NCBI GenBank assembly: GCA_012934845.2
Contig: WNNJ02000646.1
Location: 62,001-126,000, forward strand
Direction: 5' to 3'
Source of the DNA: Pomphorhynchus laevis
Taxonomy: Eukaryota; Acanthocephala; Palaeacanthocephala; Echinorhynchida; Pomphorhynchidae
DNA length: 64,000 nucleotides
Shown here: positions 1 through 11,119 of the stretch, piece by piece
Layout: every line of letters begins with the position of its first letter
How positions within the stretch are numbered: the first letter of the stretch is position 1
Notes under the pieces: generated by a model
Database searches by the model: none
Seen by the model: the letters and a program-made list of their open reading frames with translations, nothing else
What the model was told of the DNA's origin: nothing
Translations under genes and position numbers: made by a program

Positions 1-661
1 ATGGGGTACAACCTAAGATTCTCAATAATCGAACAAGACAATTGGAAGTACCCCATTGCAATTTATGCCGCCAGTGGGGCACTGGGGAACGTCCTGTTCA
101 TCCAAGAGGATATGCAATGTGTGCGGGTCAAACTCCTGCAACAGTCTGCTAGTAGGGACAAAATGCACGACTCCCCCAGTCTGCAGTAATTGCTCTGGAG
201 AAAACCCGGCGTGGTCTAGGCGTTGTAAGTATTTTAAAACTTACCAGCGTTCCTTCGCTGATCCTTCACAAAGTCCGAGTCCTCCTACTGGTTTTTCTGC
301 TGTGGCCTCATCGTCTGATAGAATGTCTGATAAAGACATGATACAACTTATCGATTCCAATAGAAGATTTATTTTAGCGCAAATGGAGAGTACGATTGCG
401 CTCCTGGTATCGGCCTTGCTGGGCGTACCGGCCTTTCAGGGCTCTTCTAAATCCAAGACGATGCCGCCAGAACCTACTATGCCACATTCCAAGAAAAGAG
501 GGGCGTCAGCTCGGACAGTTCCCCCTCTAAAAGTCGAAAAACTACTGATGGAGAAAGGCACCGCCTCAAATCTGGGAAATGAAGATATTGCCCTGGGAGC
601 TCCGACCCTGGATGGGGCTAGTGGTGGGAAGTGCAACCTTCCCGCACCTAGCTCTGTCTAG
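1..661 (+). pseudogene. ORF1 (Gag-like zinc-knuckle protein), 3' part, frameshifted
   Basis: In LINEs of this type ORF1 encodes an RNA-binding protein that packages the element RNA. The window opens at the GYNLRFSII segment that precedes the knuckles in better copies. The reading frame shifts within the first zinc knuckle (around 55-75), after which a frame runs to a TAG ending at 661. The later knuckle is readable as CSNCSGENPAWSRRC, with an E where the usual H of the other copies stands. The C-terminal half is rich in S, P and K and ends with the family's conserved tail (GNEDIA, then a G/K-rich segment). ORF2 starts 30 nt downstream. Confidence 0.85.
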
Positions 662-691
662 GTTGGCTTCCCGTCCAACTAATCTAACACA

Positions 692-2828
692 ATGGTGAGT
701 AAACCAGAGCCTTTTTCACTGAATATCCTTCAGTGGAATTCAGCAGGTGCTTCTGCCCTTAGCCTTTTATCTGGTAGAGATGCAGATGTTATAGTCATTT
801 AGGAGACGCAGTCTATCAGTATCCCTTAGGACATTACTCGATTTATCCCTCAGCATATATACACCCACTTGAATCCGTATATAACCCCTTTCATTGCTCA
901 ACTACTTATTTACTTCTCGACATAGTACTGCTACATAAGAAGTGGTTGTCGAAACCCTTCTGTACTGAGCAGTCGCGCCAACTTCAGACCACCTCTCATG
1001 ACCTAATTAGTGTGCGGTTAGAGGAAGATACGTTGCTGAGAAGGTTCCACTTTGATCCCATCAGAGTGGCCTTCTTTCAGGCAGTTATCCAACTCTTCCC
1101 CGAATTGGGAATGAGAGTTTGACCGAATTTAATACCTACCTCTCTTCACAAGCTACCGCGATACTATCGACTACCTACAAATGTCGCATATACAATCCCA
1201 CTCCAACAAAACTCAAAGTCCTAGCTAAAATGCTACACTTTCCTTTTCTCTCTGTTTCCGCCAGACAAGCCCTCTCGAATGAATACTGGAGCACTAGATA
1301 TAGGCTCTAGCTGAGTAGGGATAAGGTAAGCATTTCTCGCCTTAGCCGTTCTCAGTCTTCCTTCTGGAAGATATCCAAGAAAGAGAAGTTTGTCTGTTGG
1401 AAGGATAGAGCATTAGGCTGGATTGGTATAATAAGCCTTGATAAAGTTTTGAAGGAGCCACTTTCCCTACACAATTATGGTACCACTCAATCACCCCAAC
1501 CAATCCCGCCTTGGTGTGACTTTAGGAGTAGGGACTTATCTGTTACAGATATCCTTAACTCCTGAGGCAACGACCGGTCACCTCCAGAACCAATGCGCCA
1601 CTCTCCACTCGTGTCTGTCAGCTTTTGACAGACAGTCAAAGAAAGGAAGTCGCCATAACAATGCTATTAGCCTCCCCGTCCGACATTGCTAACATCAATA
1701 TTAGCCATCGAGTATTTTTACCTAAAAAGAAGTCGATTACATGTCCCAAAGATCTGCGGCCTATTTCGATACAAAACTCCCTCATCTCCATTTACGAAAA
1801 AGCGCTTGCGTGTAAAATCTGCGTCCATCTAAGTAGGCGAAATTTAATCCCTCCAGGTTTTCATGGGTACGTAAAAGATCGCTTGGTACATTCAGCAATA
1901 GGTGAAGTGCAACAAATTTGTCAAGATAACAGTCATCAGCTTGCTGTGGCTATCTTTCTTGACTTTTCGGCTGCATTTGACCGCATTTCTATTCCTTTTG
2001 TTATCACTTCTCTCAGGTCCCTCGGGTTTCCTGCGAGAATTGTTAACAGTTGGAAATATTGCTGTACATCAAACGATTCTTCTATGAAGATGACCCTGAT
2101 GCACGTCAGTTCTACCCTATTACGGGTGTGCCTCAAGGCTCTCCACTTTCTCCAATCTTATATCCTGCTGCCTCCATTGAACTATACAAAAAATTCAAAC
2201 GCGATCAACATCTTGTGGTATATGCTGATGATACCACATCACTGTTTTCTGGACGCAGGTGCAAAGATGTGGTATCTGACATCAGCCGTTTCTTTACAAG
2301 ATTAAAAGATCAGCTGCCCATATTCAACCTTGTTTTAAACCCTCCAAATCGCAGGTGGTTGTCTTTCATGGCACCCTTGCGACAAGGAAAAAACTCAAGA
2401 GATGGGCACTCTCAGCTCTATCTTCCATCCTGACTAATCAACCACTCCCTACCTTCACAAATCGAGTAAAATACTAGGGGGTTAACCGTTACGGTGAACT
2501 GGTAAGCGAAAGCTGACCTGGATAGACTTAAACGTATCCTGAGGGAGCTAGATGGGCGCTGAAACGGGCCCAACATCTGTCATTGAAAGAGAAAACCCAA
2601 GTGCGCCTCTGGGGTACTTGGGCGATCTCGGGAGAAGTCTTCTTTCCAAGAGGACGTTCCCCAGAACAAAGACTAAGATTTCTCAAGCTCCTTGTCTCGC
2701 GTTTATCCTGCATAGTCCGCACCGACTAGACTCTTCGGGGGAGGGTTGAATGACATGGGTGGTTCAGTCGCAAGGCGGCGTTTTGGACTGGTTGATGGGC
2801 TCAGATCCCTATGGATTTGAGGCTGTAA
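692..2828 (+). pseudogene. ORF2 (APE endonuclease-reverse transcriptase), deleted and frameshifted
   Basis: ORF2 normally nicks the target and copies the element RNA there. The ATG at 692 is followed by the conserved NILQWN endonuclease start, but an early stop replaces the glutamine of the LQET motif. About 320 bp of endonuclease are missing near 885 (the TPYIT segment runs straight into the FHCST segment). The downstream linker and RT are recognisable in alternating frames: LRPISIQNSLISIYEKAL near 1,760, FLDFSAAFDRI (motif A) near 1,950, GVPQGSPLSP (motif B) near 2,130 and YADDTT (motif C) near 2,220. The stop TAA at 2,826-2,828 matches the normal ORF2 end. It is clearly non-functional. Confidence 0.9.
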
Positions 2829-2937
2829 ATGGAACGGAAGACCGTAGCAGTCCGAAGACAAGCAGTTCAGTTCGAAGATTAATGAAGAAGATAAACTTAT
2901 TTATGTTTGACTAATTTATGGTTGTATTAATAAGATC

Positions 2938-3830
2938 TTATTATTAAACCACTATGAATAACGATACAATCCCAATATGTCAAACTAAAATATATTGTTG
3001 TGAATCCCTGTGTACATAGTTGGAATTAATGAAGGAATGATAACGTAAATGGTTTTTGCGTCGAAATCACCTTGTGTGATCTAGCAAATTGATAAAATAA
3101 ATAAAAAGAATCAATCAAATGATCATTCAATGAGCTATTGATCAGTGTTATATATAACTATCGTCTCGAACAATACCCCGATCCTTTTAAACATGTTTGA
3201 ATACATATAACTAGTATATAAATTCGAAACTGAAAGAGAAAAACAAGATTTTTCAAGTCAAATTTACCTTTTTTCACGTATTGCACTATATATAAGCATC
3301 TATCACTACCACCTTTATCTTATGATTAGGATACTCCATCACATGCGATGCAGTACCATCTCTTATAATCCTATCTGCTTTTATATTCGCTTTTCTACAA
3401 ATCATCCTGGTATTTAATTGATTGGATGTTCCCAGACATATTGCCATCCACGTTCCTGTCATGCGAACAAGTATGACAGATATTTATACTTGCAGTAGTA
3501 TTCACCCTATACATAGTAATAAAGTCGTCACTTACGATTTTATCCGTTGTCGCATCACTTTACAGCATCTTTTGTCACCACATTTATGACCAATTCTTTT
3601 TATTTGTGTATTTATTGACATTTATCATACTGCGAATGTTCTTTCATTAAGATACAAATAAGCGTATGTGGTGTTCCGCATGATATTGAACCATTGCTTA
3701 AATCAAGCGTTTTCTTAATATCATACTAAATTTCAAAAGTGACGGATAGTTTCCTACAACTATAATCCGCCGATTCTGCAATTCTTCCGATATATCCTTA
3801 GCGAGTAATTAGTTTTTCTGCACATTTATT
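2938..3830 (-). repeat. Family X dispersed repeat, copy 1 (coding-like strand is minus)
   Basis: This stretch is repeated, with roughly 85-90% similarity by eye, at 8,055-8,945 (same orientation) and 53,336-54,560 (opposite orientation). On the minus strand it carries short coding-like segments with good codon structure, including one ending GTASHVMEYPNHKIKVVV, and one module with a pyrimidine-rich tract ending in CAG (3,172-3,262). Compared with copy 2 it lacks about 140 bp between two GCAT tetramers at 3,297, as expected for a microhomology deletion. I do not recognise the protein, and I see no terminal repeats or RT motifs, so the class is unknown. Confidence 0.7.
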
Positions 3831-3951
3831 TAAAGTTCTGTAAACTGGCTATCAGCCTGAGGGTAGCTTCATAGCTCTATTTGCTTTGCTTAAATCTTCA
3901 TGCGATGAGCACATTTTCTTTTCCCGGACTAAAAATTGAACAAAACAAAAA

Positions 3952-5168
3952 ATGTGTAATGTACAAGTAACTTCGGAGCTATCAAACGATAGCAGCAAAA
4001 ATCATTCAAAAATCAACGATAATCCTACAAAAAAGACAAATTAAAGGTAAATCTAACTACAGATCCAAGTAACAAGGTTAGTAATTTTTCTATGGTCTCA
4101 GGTGATGGGGAGGTGCTTCCCCCATTCCTAAATTAAAGAATTTGCTGATAATTAAAGTTAAGAAACCGATTGAAAAACACCATCTCTACAAAACAATTTT
4201 GAGATCCTTCACCAAACAGTTTCAGAACAGGGTTCTATTTAACTCTGTTAGGTTACACCCTGCGGAGGTGAAGATCTCTTTTGTCTCGAATGACCTTGCC
4301 GCAAACTACATGGAGTACTTCTCCGCCAATTTAGCTGAATATGGTGAAATCTCATCCAAGCCTATCCTGGCCTCACTGAAAGTTTCAAATCTTCCCTGTT
4401 CAATGGAAGAAGATATACGTTCTTTTATGGCTAAATTCAAGGTCACCAATCTGAGGTCAATCCAGGGTAGGGACGGGAACCCTATCCCGGTTGGCTTTTG
4501 CAATGCTCCCGTAAATATTGCTAAATCCTTGTCTAATTCTGCGTCGAATCCCTTTATGGGTTTCGATATTAAATTTACGATCACAGAGGGGGATGATCTG
4601 ACCTATCGCCACTGCAGCCGGTGTCACAAATGGGGACACTGGGCCTCCAGCTGCAGTGGGACCCCTTCGTGTGGGGTCTGTAGCTCCACCAGCTGTCCTT
4701 CTCTTACAACTACCGATCGCTGCGAGGCCCCCTTTCCTGCTCGAATTGCGGGGGGTGCCATCCTGCTTGGAGCAGGAAATGCTCTCTATTCAAAGAATAT
4801 AGACAATTATTCTTGCTGAAACCGCCCAATCCGGTAACGTACTTCGCGGTCGCTGCAGCTTCACGTATGGATGGCGCTGACATTCTAAGGATTATCGACT
4901 TAAAAACTTCGAATGCTCTACGGCAGATGGAGGAGTTAGTACGCTCAATCTTAACTGTTATCGGGACTAATCCTGTGCTTCCTGTTTCCTCGGTTCCGGA
5001 GTTGAAAAAGGGAGGGGCTTCAGCCCATGCCGTCCCCCGCTCAAGATTGGGAAGCTAATCCAACAGAAGACTAGAATGAGAAAAGAAGATATTGCCCAGG
5101 GGCAAGGACTTTCCTTGGAGGGGGCTAGTGGTGGGAAGAGCAACCTTCCTGCACCTAGCTTTGTCTAG
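3952..5168 (+). pseudogene. ORF1 (Gag-like), frameshifted
   Basis: The ATG at 3,952 opens a short N-terminal segment that runs into a stop near 4,043. A second frame then covers the main body (from 4,142): a conserved N-terminal block (KNLLIIKVKKPIEKH), a hydrophobic/basic core, and a CCHC knuckle CSRCHKWGHWASSC near 4,610. A further shift near 4,735-4,760 disrupts the last knuckle. The C-terminal region (from 4,813) restarts in another frame and ends in the conserved tail with TAG at 5,166-5,168. The role would be RNA binding and RNP formation. By eye it is about half identical in protein to the J5 and J6 ORF1s but almost identical to that of J7. Confidence 0.85.
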
Positions 5169-5201
5169 GTAGGCAATCCCCCATCCAACTAATCCATCAC
5201 A

Positions 5202-7181
5202 ATGCAGAGTACTCGTGAGCCTTTTTCACTGAATATCCTTCAGTGGAACTCAAGAGGTGCTTCCGCCATTAGACTTCTATCTGGTAGAGATGCAGATGTT
5301 ATAGTCCTTCAGAAAACGCGGTATATCCGTCTCCCCCAGGACATTACTCGATTTATCCCAAAGCATATTTGTTCCCACTATACTCCGTACATAATCCCAC
5401 ATCACTCCTCTTCATCTCAAGGACTCTTGACCTTAGTTAATTGCTCCTTAAGGTCCTCCCTCCAGAGTCTGACCGGATTTAATACCTACCTCTTTTCGCA
5501 AGCTACCGCGATTTTATCGACTACCTGTAAAGTTCGTATATACAATCCCAATACAACGAAACTCAAGGTCCTAGCGAAATTTCTTAACCTCCCTAATCTC
5601 TCTGTTTCCGCCAGACAGGCTCTCTCGAATGAATACTGGAGCAATAGATATAGGTTTCAGCTGAGTAAGGATAGGACGAGTATTGCTCGCCTTAGTCCTT
5701 CTCAGTCTTCCTTTTGGAAGATTTTCAAGAAGGATAAGTTAGTTTGTTGGAAGGGTAGAGCATTGATTATGATATGGAATGTAGTCATTGATAAAGTTTT
5801 AGAGGAGTCACTAGCCCTACACAACTATGGAGCCACTTAATCACCTCAACCAATCCCGCCTTGGTGTAACTTCAGGAGTAGGGATCTATCTGTTACGGAT
5901 ATCCTTAACTCCTGGGATCCACTCCCGGGCATATCCAAATCCGTCGTTCCACTTTCTTCTCTGGTCTGTCTGCTTTTGACAGCTGATCAGAGAAGAGGGG
6001 TGGCCGTCACAATGCTTTTAGCCTCCTCCTCCGATGTAGTAGCCATCAATATTAGTAAGCGTGTTTTTCTTCCTAAGAAAAAATAATGCTCATGCCCTAA
6101 AGATCTGCGACCCATTTCGATTTAAAACGCCATCGTGTCGATTTACGAAAAAGCGCTTGCGCGTAAAATCCGCGACATTTAAGTAGGCGTAATTTGATCC
6201 CTCCAGGTTTTCATAGGGTGTGTCAAAGTTCGCTCGGTCCATTAAGTAGTTGGTGAGGTGGAGCAGTTTTGTGGTAAGAATAGCCATCGCCTAGTTGTGG
6301 CTGTTTTCCTTGACTTTTCTGCTGCATTTGACCGCATCTCCATTACTTTTTGTGATATCTTCTCTCAGGTCCCTTGGATTGTCTGCGAGAATTGTGAACA
6401 GAGTGGAGATCCTGCTGTATATCAAGCGTTTTTACTATGAAGACGACCCTGATGCACGTCAGTTCTACCCTATTACGGGTGTACCTCATGGATCCCCACT
6501 TTCTCCTATCTTATATCTTGCTGCCTCTATTAAACTATTCAAAATATTTAAACGCGAATAACATCTTGTGGTGTATGCTGATGACACCACAGCCCTGTTC
6601 ACTGGACACAGGTGTAAAGACGATCTCTGACATCAGCCGTTTCTTTTCAAGATTAAAAGACAAGCTACCCGAATCCAATCTTATTTTAAACTCTGCAAAA
6701 TCGCAGGTGGTAGTCTTTCATGGCTCCCCTGCAACAAAGAAAAAACTTAAGAGACTAGCACTCTCTGCGCTCTCCTCCATATTTGCCTCTGAACCACTCC
6801 CCGCCTTTACAAGTCGAGTAAAATACCTGGGGTTCACATCTACGGTGAACTGGTAGGCTAAAGCTGACCTGGATATATTCAAACGTATCCTAAAGAAAGC
6901 TAGGTGAGCCCTGAGACGGGCTCAAAATCTGTCATTGAAAGGAAAAACCCAAGTGCGCCTCTAGGGCACTTGGGCTATCTCGGGATTAGTCTTCTTTTCG
7001 AGAGGACGTCCCCCAGAGCAAAGGTTAAGGTTTCTTAAGCTCCTTGTCTCTCGTTTACCAAGCATAGTCCGCGCCGATTGGATTCTTCGGGGGGGGGGTG
7101 AAAGACCCCGGGTGGTTCAGTCGAAAGGCGGCGTGTTGGATTGGCTGGAGGGCTCAAATCCCGATGGACCTGAAGCCGTGA
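5202..7181 (+). pseudogene. ORF2 (APE endonuclease-RT), internal deletion
   Basis: It begins with MQSTREPFSLNILQWN; the conserved endonuclease glutamate is altered (LQKT instead of LQET). A deletion of roughly 390 bp at about 5,463 joins the LRSSL segment to the LTGFNTYL segment, removing the second half of the endonuclease, including the GDFND and SHD motifs. RT motifs survive in pieces: KDLRPIS near 6,100, FLDFSAAFDRI near 6,310, GVPHGSPLSP near 6,478 (H replaces Q) and YADDTT near 6,577. Several stops and shifts interrupt it. The terminal TGA lies at 7,179-7,181, as in other copies. Confidence 0.88.
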
Positions 7182-7309
7182 TATCATTATGAAGACTTAA
7201 TGCTGTTATGAGTTGTCTTATCTGAATTACAGTTGTTTTTTCTAATGTCTCTATTCGTATTTTTTAGTGGTTCTTAGTTATTTATTTAAGAAATTCCTTA
7301 TTATTATTG

Positions 7310-8054
7310 TTAGTTCGCGAACTTGCGTGTATAAACGTTGTGACACCGCTGAGTTTCTTACATATATTCGTATATGTAAGAAATATATAATTCGTATATA
7401 TATTGTTATCCGCGTTCCTACAAGCATTCAATCCAAAATTTTTTCTTTGTCCTGGCAAGTTATGAGAATGTAAACCATTCGTAAAATTCGTTAAGTTTAT
7501 TTGATAACCTTTGTCCATAATCTCTCACGTATTGGACTTTGTGGATTCGTGTGAATTACTGTAGGATTAATCCCTAATCCCACAAGATAAATACATCATA
7601 CAACTTATGAATCCACATGCTGAGTTTCTTTTTTTGTTTTCATAAAGGATTCCTCTACATATGCAACGTAGAGACCAGCGTATGTTGGGTCCTACTCGAC
7701 ACTCCATCGCACTACCAACCTCCTGTTTATATAGATAGTTGTTTAATTCAAATGTGTTAAACCGGCGAATTATACTCATTAATTCACAAAAAGTACGGAT
7801 CTGAGTATCGTATTCACTCATCCTTGTCATATGATACCGGAATCTCGAAATTTCATTCACTGGTTATATCAAAGTATTTAAAGATTATTGGTTTTGTTTA
7901 AATATGGTGCTTATATGCTTCAAATCTTCACACAAATTAATCTGTGCTGAATTTACATATATTAGTATATCGAGAGAATCTGCGTTCGAACCTTAAAGTG
8001 CAAATAGTATTCAAAAATAAGCTACGGCGGTGCAATGCCTTCTGATGAGTATTA
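7310..8054. other. Spacer without a recognised gene; one perfect hairpin
   Basis: This AT-rich interval separates J2 from family X copy 2. A 97-codon minus-strand frame (7,860-7,567) has no recognisable motif, and I do not call it a gene. A perfect 13-bp inverted repeat with a TTCG loop lies at 7,354-7,383. Confidence 0.5.
7354..7383. repeat. Perfect 13-bp hairpin with TTCG loop
   Basis: The arms TTTCTTACATATA and TATATGTAAGAAA flank TTCG. The loop is the UUCG tetraloop, although closed by A-U rather than the stabilising C-G pair. There is no following T-run or neighbouring gene that would give it a terminator role. Confidence 0.6.
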
Positions 8055-8945
8055 GTGTATTATTAAACCACAATAAAGGCGATACAATCACAATATGTCA
8101 AACTAAAATATCTTGTTGTGAGTCCAGGTGTAGGTAGTTGGAAGTAATGGTACCGTAGCTGGCTTACGCGTCGAAATCACCTTGTGTGATCTAGCAAATT
8201 GATAAAATAAATGAAATAATTCATCAAAGGATCATTCAATGAGCTACTGATCACACCAATGTTAATAACTTTTGTCTCGAACAATACCCAGATTTTCTTA
8301 AAGATGCTTGAATATATATTATTAGTATATAAATTCGAAACTGAAAGAGAGAAATATTTTTCAAGTCAAAATTACTTTTTTCAAGTATTGCACTGACCAT
8401 TCGATCTTTTAGAAGTAGATTATGGTTAATCTGCATATGTTTCTTAATCCGTAAACCGTTAACTACAATGCATGCTTCAAGTAAAAGCTCATGTACAGTT
8501 CATAAGCAAGAGAGTTCGTTTGTCGCATTCGTGATTGCTGATCTTATTTGAGACGCTTTCAATACATGTAACTTCGAACAAAACCCGTGATCCTTTTAAG
8601 GATTCTTCCATATATATAATTAGTATATAAATTCGAAACAGAAAGAGAAAAAGATTTTTTAATCAAAAATGTCTGCCCGATGAATTTCGGTTTGTATACA
8701 TTTTCAATTCAAAATTACTTTTTTTCATGTATTGCTATATATAAGCATAAATTCAGAAATAATTCACGTTTAAAATTATTCAAATATGCCAATCGCTGAA
8801 TTTGTTCAGTTGCTTATCCTCTTTAGTTGGTCTTTCCAATATTGATCTGCTTTTTTCTTTATGAAGTGTTTGCGATATCGGCATCTATCACTACCACCTT
8901 TATCTTATGATTAGGATACTCCATCACATGCGATACAGCACCGTT
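8055..8945 (-). repeat. Family X dispersed repeat, copy 2
   Basis: Same orientation as copy 1. It starts in the same ATTATTAAACCAC context and ends in the coding-like segment for the YPNHKIKVVV peptide on the minus strand (about 8,890-8,945). It contains two copies of the 95-bp splice-acceptor-like module (8,278-8,365 and 8,572-8,665) and the GTATACAAACCGAAATTCAT block also seen in copy 3. It is longer in the middle than copy 1. The function and class are unknown. Confidence 0.7.
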
Positions 8946-9639
8946 TTTTAATCCTACCTATATAATACACAATTATGCAATATAACATTTTGCAAAAATA
9001 AAATTTGATGACATGTAACTAAACGATTTAATTGGAGTAAAATAATATTATTTAATTACTTATCATTATGAAATAGTCACGTAATTTAAACTATCATTTG
9101 AAAACGATATTGATTTGCGTATTATTATATAATATCATTATTATATATTTACTCTCATTATATATTACTTTGCTCGATTCATCTAGTTTAGAAGTTTATT
9201 ACGCTACATGTGTAACGGAAATTGAAGACTTCCTCTCTATCATATCCGGGGAACTCCCGTATCATCAGCAACTACAGAATACGTTCAATAAAGTGATAAA
9301 TCAGATTCCAATGCGAGTAACAAGTTAATCGAATTAACGCCATAAAAACAACGCTTTAGTCATGTACGGTTATTATCCAACTTGTTCTGCAAAGTGCTAG
9401 AAATCATAAATTTCGACGATTAGAAAATATGAATAGTCAGGTAGAAAGACAAACGGGTCGCTGAGCTCCTACATTAAGAGCGAATTTTGCAAAATTATCG
9501 TGATCACATGATTCACTCGAAACCTCAACATTGAAGTTGGATTAAACAGTTTCAAAATCTAAAAGCTAATAGGCGCTGGTCAAGCAAACACCGTAATTAA
9601 GATATTGAAGAATTCATAAGGGCTTTCGAGAATTTTGGA
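8946..9639. other. Spacer, AT-rich, no recognised gene
   Basis: A 76-codon plus-strand frame (9,098-9,328) begins with a hydrophobic stretch, but its codon make-up looks like chance AT-rich sequence and nothing in it is recognisable. I see no other structure here. Confidence 0.4.
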
Positions 9640-9890
9640 AATCAACAATGTCATTAATTGTAGAAGAGAAATTTCGCAAAAGGCGACTACAATGGTACGG
9701 CAACGTTCTCGGCGCAAACGAATACCAATCATCAATTAAGCCTATAACCGTGACAGTGGAAGGAAAATGTTCGATAGGAGGACCAAAGCTGCGACGGATG
9801 AACGTTATACACCATAACCTGATGAGTGTCAGTCTGATAGCCAAAGACGCTCTCGATGGAACCAAATGGAGACAAACAATGTGAACCTCG
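9640..9890 (+). mobile_element. RTE-type LINE, C-terminal fragment
   Basis: A 78-codon frame (9,648-9,884) reads EEKFRKRRLQWYGNVLGANE, then a basic segment and DALDGTKWRQTM. This corresponds to the C-terminal end of RTE reverse transcriptases, where a RLRWYGHV motif is followed by a basic segment and a DALDRAKWR-like end. The same RLRWYGHVMR motif occurs in the RTE at 60,938-63,475, but this fragment is a different, older lineage. It is a 5'-truncated remnant with no RT core. Confidence 0.75.
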
Positions 9891-10380
9891 TTCTTACAGG
9901 GAAAAACGTTAAAGAATAAGAGCAATGTAATTAATTAAAAGTATGTCAAACAATTCCACCAAGGCCTACATTCTGCTTTACACGCTTTATCGAAAAATGC
10001 AGTCCTCAAATACCTTTGCCCAACAAAATACACTCGATCCGATTTCAATATATGTTCCGATTTATAAATATGCATTCAGCCCTGGCAGAATTAATCATAA
10101 CTATTTCTACAATAGTTTAAATCTCATTAACTGGAAGAATTTACTCCTATCGTTTAATTACCTTTAATAAAAATTTTGGAATTAGGCCTATACGTATCAG
10201 TGAGTTTCTACATCACATAATTGAAATGGTTCTGGCAAAGCGAATTTCCTTTGACCTTCAAGCGGTGCTTGAAAATCTCAGCTGTGCGTAGGACAAGTAT
10301 GTTGCATCGAATACGCAGCACATTCAGTTCGTTAACTTTACACATAAAATGACGTCTATGCGGTTTTTCAGTTAGACGCG
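9891..10380. other. Spacer with one unidentified coding-like fragment on minus strand
   Basis: Between 10,208 and about 10,378 the minus strand has an open frame with fairly normal codon use (it includes HFMCKVNELNVLRIRCNI and ends HFNYVM) that abuts the J3 fragment. I cannot identify it. It could be a piece of an exon or of another element. The rest of the interval shows nothing. Confidence 0.35.
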
Positions 10381-10655
10381 AGGGGACGTCCCCCACAGCA
10401 AAGACTGAGGTTTCTTAAGCTCCTAATCTCACGATTACCGAGCATAGTCCGCCTCGTTTGGATTCTCCGGGGGGGGATGAAAGACCCCCCAATGGTTCAG
10501 TCGGAAAGCGGTGTGTTGGATTGGCCAGAGTGCTCAGATCATACTGGATCTAAGGCCGTAAAGACAAATGAAGACATTAAGAACTTACATTTTGTGTTCT
10601 TTTTTGTCTTTCTGATGTTTATTTTTTAAACTTTTTCGTAGTTGTAGTTTATTAT
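10381..10655 (+). mobile_element. Family J LINE, 5'-truncated 3' end (J3)
   Basis: It carries only the last 170 bp of ORF2 (from the GRPPEQR block through the RIVRL and WFSRKA segments) and the 3' UTR, which matches the other copies up to a T-rich end near 10,650. A G-run at 10,471-10,477 is expanded relative to the other copies, with a frame change. Such 5' truncation is typical of incomplete target-primed reverse transcription. Confidence 0.85.
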
Positions 10656-11051
10656 TTAGTTAGACGCGAAAATCCAAAAAAATGCAACCAGTGAACATGT
10701 CGGGGCATTCAAACATTTTTTACTGCAGCAGCGTTAACAAGCATATTACAAAAAATTTCAACGAGATTCCAAGTAATCATGTGTCAAAAAATGACCGAAT
10801 TGTGTGTTATCGGGGGATCAAAAGATACTACAGAAATCGGAGAATATCATGTAAACTCAAGGAAAATGCAGGTAACTTCGTCTACAATATCAAACGATGT
10901 AAGTGGTTTGTTACCATCAAAAAAGAACATTGGGGAACTTCCCCCTATACCGAAATTAAAAAATCTGGCGGTTATTAAGCTATCAGCGCAAATAGAGCGC
11001 CATAATTATTTGAACACAACATTGATTGAACATAATTTTACCTATTTGATT
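10656..11051 (+). mobile_element. Family J LINE, 5' fragment with ORF1 N-terminus (J4)
   Basis: It contains the 5' region and the first 90 or so codons of an ORF1 (frame 10,779-11,057: MCQKMTELCVIGG through GELPPIPKLKNLAVIKL). The same ORF1 type appears in J8 (22,720-22,930). The sequence stops matching near 11,010, and J5 follows after ATTGAATGC at 11,054-11,062. It is either a truncated copy or one interrupted by the J5 insertion with loss of the remainder. Confidence 0.75.
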
Positions 11052-11119
11052 AATTGAATGCATTTTGAAAAGAAATACCTCTCGATTACTACCAGATCGA
11101 AAATTAAATTAACAGCAAA

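Larger units (their letters stand above)
1..2937 (+). mobile_element. Jockey/I-type LINE, family J copy 1 (J1), cut by window start
   Basis: This is a degraded non-LTR retrotransposon whose 5' part lies outside the window. It holds the end of ORF1, a 30 nt gap, ORF2 with an internal deletion, and a short AT-rich 3' UTR. The 3' boundary is placed where family X sequence begins (near 2,938), because the same X sequence starts near 8,055 in different surroundings. Sequence and layout match the other family J copies over their whole shared length. The family assignment rests on a Gag-like ORF1 with CCHC knuckles followed by an APE endonuclease/RT ORF2 without a visible RNase H domain; Jockey versus I clade is not settled. 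Confidence 0.9.
3935..7308 (+). mobile_element. Family J LINE, copy 2 (J2)
   Basis: This copy has ORF1, a 33 nt gap, ORF2 and a 3' UTR ending in a (TTA)n tail near 7,290-7,308. Its 5' region and ORF1 are nearly identical to those of J7 (18,853-20,073), so both have the same ORF1 type. The start is approximate: the shared sequence begins just before the ATG at 3,952, after an ATTGAA that recalls the junction octamer of J5-J8. It stands alone between family X copy 1 and an unrelated spacer, not in the head-to-tail array. Confidence 0.9.

Noticed and set aside
880-5470. Endonuclease deletions of J1 and J2 as spliced retrocopies
   Set aside because: The deletion borders differ between the two copies and do not have GT-AG ends.
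7567-7860. 97-codon minus-strand frame
   Set aside because: I recognise no motif, repeat copy or splice context; it is kept only as a note in the spacer entry.
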